A stretch of DNA of 15,420 nt, from contig JAJZOJ010000013.1 of the NCBI GenBank assembly GCA_021829015.1, positions 1-15,420 of the forward strand, given 5' to 3'. Of the stretch, positions 12,789-15,420 are shown one piece after another (position 1 is the stretch's first letter; every line of letters starts with the position of its first letter). Made by a program: the position numbers and the translations under genes. The stretch is from Microcaldota archaeon (GTDB lineage: Archaea; Micrarchaeota; Micrarchaeia; Micrarchaeales; Micrarchaeaceae). The notes under the pieces were generated by a model. The model had not been told where the DNA came from. It ran no database searches and saw nothing but the letters and a program-made list of their open reading frames with translations.

Positions 12789-13626
12789 TCCCGAACAGCT
12801 CCTGCAGCGGATTGTCCAGCTCCCTCATCTCTGTGACGAGTATCCCCCTCTCCACTATCTTCCTGAGCGCGAGCCCCGCATCCTCCGGCTTAGAAACCGT
12901 CAGCACGTAGTAGCCGCTGCTGTCCTTCCTAGCATCGACTATCTTCGTTATGTCCTTGGATGCCTTTATCCCTACCCTGTATTCCCTGGACCTGATGTTG
13001 GATATCTTGTCGAACATCGCCAGCTTCCCCTCCTTTATGAGTACCAGGTTCATGCCTATGTCGCTCGCCTCGTACAGGTTGTGCGAGGAATATAGGACAA
13101 GCTTGTCCTTGCTGAGCCTGAGTATTATGTCCCTTATCTCCTTGGACAGCCCGGGATCAAGGTTTGCCGTGGGTTCGTCAAGCAGGTATAGGCTCCTCTC
13201 CTTCAGGAATACCTTCGCTATCGAGACCCTCTTCTTCTGCCCCTGCGAAAGCTCAGATATCCTCTTGCTCCTCATGCCGTCAAGTCCCAGCATGCCTATC
13301 ACCCTTTCAGGATCCCCTCCCTCGATCTGCGAATAGAACTCGAGCGCTTCCCACACGCTCATCTCCTCGGGCAGCGCATTGAAGTGGGAAAGGTAGTTTA
13401 TGCTGCCTTTCAGCTCGCTGGAGGATATCTCCTTCCCGTCCAGCAGCACCTTCCCTTTCATCGGCTCCAGTATGCCCGCAATCGTCCTGAAAAGGGTCGT
13501 CTTGCCCGCTCCGTTCGGCCCTAGAACCACGTAGACCGACGATTCCTTGGCGGTGAAGCTTATGTTGTGCAGCACCGCCTTGCCCTCGTAACCTGAATCC
13601 ACCCCCTCAAGCTGCAGTGTGTGCAT
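12775..13626 (-). CDS. ABC-2 type transporter ATPase (CcmA/NatA-like)
   Basis: The 283-residue ATPase energises the neighbouring ABC-2 permease. Walker A is GPNGAGKTT (36-44), the signature is ELSQGQKKRVSIAK (125-138), Walker B is LYLLDEPTANLD (146-157) and the switch histidine is H182 in YSSHNLYEA. The Q-loop glutamine expected around residue 81 appears to be histidine (INYLSHFNALPEEMSV). A C-terminal domain of about 80 residues (about 205-283) is longer than a minimal ATPase, as in the CcmA/NatA group. AAGGT (13633-13637) is a possible Shine-Dalgarno, and a TTTTAT box (13661-13668) gives a leader of about 12 nt. It is the first gene of a two-gene operon. Confidence 0.92.
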   Translation of the reverse strand: MHTLQLEGVDSGYEGKAVLHNISFTAKESSVYVVLGPNGAGKTTLFRTIAGILEPMKGKVLLDGKEISSSELKGSINYLSHFNALPEEMSVWEALEFYSQIEGGDPERVIGMLGLDGMRSKRISELSQGQKKRVSIAKVFLKERSLYLLDEPTANLDPGLSKEIRDIILRLSKDKLVLYSSHNLYEASDIGMNLVLIKEGKLAMFDKISNIRSREYRVGIKASKDITKIVDARKDSSGYYVLTVSKPEDAGLALRKIVERGILVTEMRELDNPLQELFGNDGD

Positions 13627-13660
13627 GCCATGACCTTAACCTAGCATATGTAAAACAACA

Positions 13661-13668
13661 ATAAAAGG
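13661..13668 (-). promoter_or_regulatory. TATA-like box of the ABC-2 operon
   Basis: Minus strand CCTTTTAT, centred about 38 nt before the ATG at 13626. The expected start is near 13638, just before the AAGGT ribosome-binding site. Confidence 0.4.
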
Positions 13669-13856
13669 ATACGCAAGGCGCAGGCAGTTGGGCATGCATC
13701 ATGTGCACATCGTGCTTTTCTGCCTTGTGCGCATTTATGCATCTCGCCTGGGGAAACAGAGCTCTCAATCCTCAACTGCAACCTTTCCATAACCTCCCCG
13801 ATGTTGCTGCCGCCGTACATCACCCCTGCTTATTGGTGAAATCAGCATTCGACCTG

Positions 13857-13955
13857 TCATTCGGCCGGGTTGTCCTTCTTTATCTTTACCTTGGTCGTTG
13901 CCAATAACAGGCTCCCTATTATGTTCGTGAGTATCAGCAGCAGGAACGATATGTT
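13857..13955 (-). pseudogene. C-terminal remnant of a membrane protein
   Basis: The frame encodes 32 residues and a stop: a hydrophobic helix SFLLLILTNIIGSLLLA and then a basic tail TTKVKIKKDNPAE. This is typical of the last helix and cytoplasmic end of a membrane protein. It has no start codon and is preceded directly by a TAA at 13956-13958. Its base composition and codons (ATA, CTG, AGG-type) match the GC-richer left part of the window, and the sequence upstream becomes AT-rich. The simplest reading is a native gene cut by insertion of the right-hand segment. The function of the parent gene cannot be told. Confidence 0.35.
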
Positions 13956-13962
13956 TTAGTAT

Positions 13963-14349
13963 TCAAACGTATTTTCTCCACAGCGCCTCTACCAGAAAGC
14001 TGCCAAATAGTATCGCAAAGAAGATAAGCCAATAGTAATTCCAATTGAAGGCTGAGATAATTCCAAGCACCCCAAAGAAACCGACAATTCCAAGTGCCGG
14101 GAAGAGCAATCCGTCTATTTTGCAATGGACTCTGCCGCAGTGCCTACCGTTGATAAAGCATCCTATGCCCATCCATATAACAGCCATTGCCCATATTGTG
14201 CCTGCCAAAACTAGAGATAATAGATTGAAATCGTAAGCTAGCCCGAATGCGATTGCTATCAGGCCAGGAAACCACCACATCCAAAAAGCGAAATTAGTGT
14301 GTTCCAGGTCCTTTTTAGCATTAATATTATTTGTAATTCGCCTAGCCAT
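13963..14349 (-). CDS. Small four-helix membrane protein with Cys motif, unknown function
   Basis: The 128-residue protein has four predicted membrane helices (about 22-40, 43-63, 81-101, 105-122). The loop between helices 2 and 3 holds GCFINGRHCGRVHCKIDG, with C64, C71 and C76. I recall uncharacterised bacterial membrane proteins with a closely similar R-C-G-R-x-H-C-x-x-x-G block after a membrane helix, so this is probably a conserved family, but no function is known to me. The cysteines could bind a metal or form a redox pair. ATG 14349 is supported by a TATA box about 26 nt upstream, suggesting a leaderless mRNA. It is monocistronic as far as can be seen, and it is the first gene inside the AT-rich segment. 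Confidence 0.75.
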   Translation of the reverse strand: MARRITNNINAKKDLEHTNFAFWMWWFPGLIAIAFGLAYDFNLLSLVLAGTIWAMAVIWMGIGCFINGRHCGRVHCKIDGLLFPALGIVGFFGVLGIISAFNWNYYWLIFFAILFGSFLVEALWRKYV

Positions 14350-14371
14350 GCTGTCTATCTAGCAAGTAAGC

Positions 14372-14379
14372 ATTTAATA
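14372..14379 (-). promoter_or_regulatory. TATA box of the small Cys-motif membrane protein
   Basis: The minus strand reads TATTAAAT, centred about 26 nt from ATG 14349. This is the spacing of a leaderless archaeal promoter. Confidence 0.5.
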
Positions 14380-14452
14380 CGATATAGTTAGAGATTCATG
14401 CCCCTGCTCCGTCGTAAACGTGAGTTGGACTCGGCGGACGTCAGCATTTGAG

Positions 14453-14463
14453 TGTACTGTACA
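14453..14463. repeat. Small palindrome after the methyltransferase gene
   Basis: TGTACTGTACA is an 11-nt palindrome (TGTAC/GTACA around one base), 17 bp beyond the methyltransferase stop codon. It may be a weak 3'-end hairpin or a chance match. Confidence 0.25.
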
Positions 14464-14480
14464 AACACTATTGTTCACTA

Positions 14481-15101
14481 TTACTTACCATCATTGTATG
14501 TTGAAAAGGTGTTTATCCAGTCTATATTCCTTCCTTTTTCTTTATAGACGTATGACTTTAATATTAAAAATCCAGATCCTTTAAGAAAGTCTAAAAATTC
14601 ACTTTTTGTATAATAGGCATAGAAACGCCTATTACCCTCACTATCAATAGCTATTTCCTCTCCTTTCCCACTTTTTACACTTATAAATAAAATCCCATTT
14701 TTCTTCAGGACACGTTTAAATTCTCTTAATACTGCTTTTGCATTGCTTTTCTTAATATGTAAAATTGAAGCTGACGCCCATATCCCATCAAAAGTATTTT
14801 TCTTAAATTTCAAATGCTGCATCTTCATATATCGGAAATGTCCTGCCAAGACTCTTTTCTTAGCCTCCTTTAACATAGATTTTGAATAATCTATACTTAT
14901 TACGTTATAACCATCTCTAATAAAACATAATGTATCTCTACCAGCCCCACATCCAGCGTCGAGTATTAAAGACCTATTTTTACAGAGTTTTTCAAATTGC
15001 ATCCTCTCTCTTTTCATTAATGATGTATCAAAAAACCGAGACGCCCAACTACCAGCTATTCTGTTATATGTTTCTCTTGTAACTTCGTCTGTGCGCTTCA
15101 T
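14481..15101 (-). CDS. Class I SAM-dependent methyltransferase
   Basis: The 206-residue protein has a Rossmann-fold methyltransferase domain. An N-terminal helix block (TYNRIAGSWASRF) is followed by the SAM-binding motif I LILDAGCGAGRDT (45-57), the acidic end of strand 2 (ISIDYS, D71), motif IV-like FDGIWASASILHI (104-116) and LREFKRVLKKNGILFISVK (125-143), the usual strand 4-5 region. The length fits small-molecule or protein methyltransferases; no DNA-methylase NPPY-type motif is present. The substrate is unknown. Composition is markedly AT-rich, unlike genes on the left, which suggests transfer. It starts 8 nt after the Fic-domain gene stop on the same strand, so the two are co-transcribed. 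Confidence 0.88.
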   Translation of the reverse strand: MKRTDEVTRETYNRIAGSWASRFFDTSLMKRERMQFEKLCKNRSLILDAGCGAGRDTLCFIRDGYNVISIDYSKSMLKEAKKRVLAGHFRYMKMQHLKFKKNTFDGIWASASILHIKKSNAKAVLREFKRVLKKNGILFISVKSGKGEEIAIDSEGNRRFYAYYTKSEFLDFLKGSGFLILKSYVYKEKGRNIDWINTFSTYNDGK

Positions 15102-15109
15102 GAAATCAT

Positions 15110-15420
15110 CTATTTTAGGTATCTTTGGTGTTCCTTTATATATCTCCTAAAGAACCAAAGTACAAATATCGAATCAATTTTCTTCACTTGTGCCCTTTCT
15201 AAAGCATTGTAATAGCTTACTCTATTTTTGTAAGATATATTGAGCATTGGATAGCCAAGCTTGTTTAAAATAAAGTTCATAACAAGTCGTGATAACCTTC
15301 CATTTCCATCTATGAACGGATGTACTGTAACGAATTTTAAATGCGCAAGCGCAGCTAACTCAACAGGATGCATTTTCATTTTGTTTTTATTGTACCAGCT
15401 AAAAAAATCATCAAGTAATG
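15110..15420 (-). CDS. Fic-domain protein, C-terminal part (partial)
   Basis: The frame stays open to the window edge, so only the last 102 residues are seen. They include the full Fic active-site motif HPFIDGNGRLSR (15287-15322), which matches H-P-F-x-x-G-N-G-R-x-x-R, with catalytic histidine at 15320-15322. It is preceded by ALAHLKFVTV and followed by the usual helices (LVMNFILNKLGYPML). Fic enzymes transfer AMP or another phosphate-containing group to proteins. Many act as regulators or as toxins held by an (S/T)xxxE(G/N) inhibitory helix. That helix, if present in cis at the N-terminus, would lie outside this window. Composition is AT-rich, like the methyltransferase that follows 8 nt later. 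Confidence 0.9.
   Translation of the reverse strand, partial: LLDDFFSWYNKNKMKMHPVELAALAHLKFVTVHPFIDGNGRLSRLVMNFILNKLGYPMLNISYKNRVSYYNALERAQVKKIDSIFVLWFFRRYIKEHQRYLK

Larger units (their letters stand above)
13627..13962. other. 336-bp gap without a convincing complete gene
   Basis: The right part (13857-13955, minus) is the tail of a broken membrane-protein gene, described separately. The left part holds the ABC-2 promoter. A 60-codon minus-strand frame (13641-13823, GTG or ATG start) begins with a plausible MYGGSNIGEVMERLQLRIE but ends in a low-complexity hydrophobic run over the downstream promoter, so it is probably not a real gene. No tRNA, CRISPR array or clear terminator was found. Confidence 0.5.
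13956..15420. other. AT-rich, probably acquired segment
   Basis: From about 13956 to the window end the sequence is clearly richer in A and T than the genes to the left, most strongly from about 14455 on, where the methyltransferase and Fic genes use A/T-ending codons (AAA, TTT, ATT, TTA). The left border coincides with a broken gene tail. No integrase, insertion sequence or flanking repeat is visible, and the right border lies outside the window. A short GC-rich patch at about 14398-14451 interrupts it. Confidence 0.5.

Noticed and set aside
13641..13823. Minus-strand 60-codon frame in the gap before the ABC-2 operon
   Set aside because: The first 20 residues look plausible, but the end is low-complexity and covers the ABC-2 promoter. 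There is no TATA box and no clear ribosome site. It is kept only as a remark on the gap.
14350..14480. Possible tRNA between the Cys-motif gene and the methyltransferase
   Set aside because: No T-loop GTTCRA block or acceptor pairing could be fitted. Only a weak 6-bp stem is present.
1..15420. CRISPR arrays, insertion sequences or integrases
   Set aside because: No spaced direct repeats and no transposase or integrase motifs were seen on either strand.

Overview
The window looks like part of the chromosome of a small acidophilic-type archaeon, most probably a DPANN lineage of the Micrarchaeota/ARMAN kind. The 16S rRNA gene carries archaeal signatures (for example the archaeal 915-type block GTGCTCCCCCGCCAATT on the + strand, with one change after it). 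It stands alone, with no 23S gene downstream, and its 5' primer site is divergent. Many genes have a TATA box about 25 nt before the start codon (leaderless or nearly so). Arginine is mostly AGG and isoleucine mostly ATA. The lineage is an inference: no marker gene other than the 16S is present.

Layout, left to right. (1) The first 27 codons of a class II fumarase/aspartase-type gene (1-81, minus), cut by the window edge. (2) A divergent pair of carbohydrate genes: a debranching-enzyme-type glucosidase catalytic domain (minus) and a GT4 glycosyltransferase (plus), sharing an 81-bp promoter region. (3) A small LAGLIDADG-fold protein that has lost its catalytic acids (minus), just after the 3' end of the 16S gene. 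(4) The 16S rRNA gene (minus), with its own TATA box, a leader of about 145 nt, a flanking inverted repeat that can form the precursor processing stem, and a T-run terminator. (5) Two tandem paralogous DnaQ-like exonucleases (minus), directly upstream of the 16S promoter. (6) A three-gene MacB-like ABC export operon (minus): ATPase, glycoprotein-like single-anchor partner, FtsX-type permease. (7) A YdeI/OmpD-associated family gene followed by a DHA2 drug transporter (plus). (8) A two-gene ABC-2 exporter (minus) whose permease has an Ala/Asn pentapeptide repeat in its first outside loop. (9) A 336-bp gap without a convincing gene, holding the tail of a broken membrane protein. (10) An AT-rich segment from about 13956 to the end, with a small four-helix Cys-motif membrane protein, a class I methyltransferase and a Fic-domain protein. 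The last two form one transcription unit and look horizontally acquired.

How the parts fit: most of the window concerns the cell envelope and export (two ABC exporters, one MFS pump, one surface glycoprotein, carbohydrate enzymes). The rRNA neighbourhood is the most unusual part: a split rRNA operon, a dead homing-endonuclease-fold gene on one side and a duplicated exonuclease on the other, all on one strand. The AT-rich right end is a likely insertion and may carry a Fic/methyltransferase conflict or modification module.
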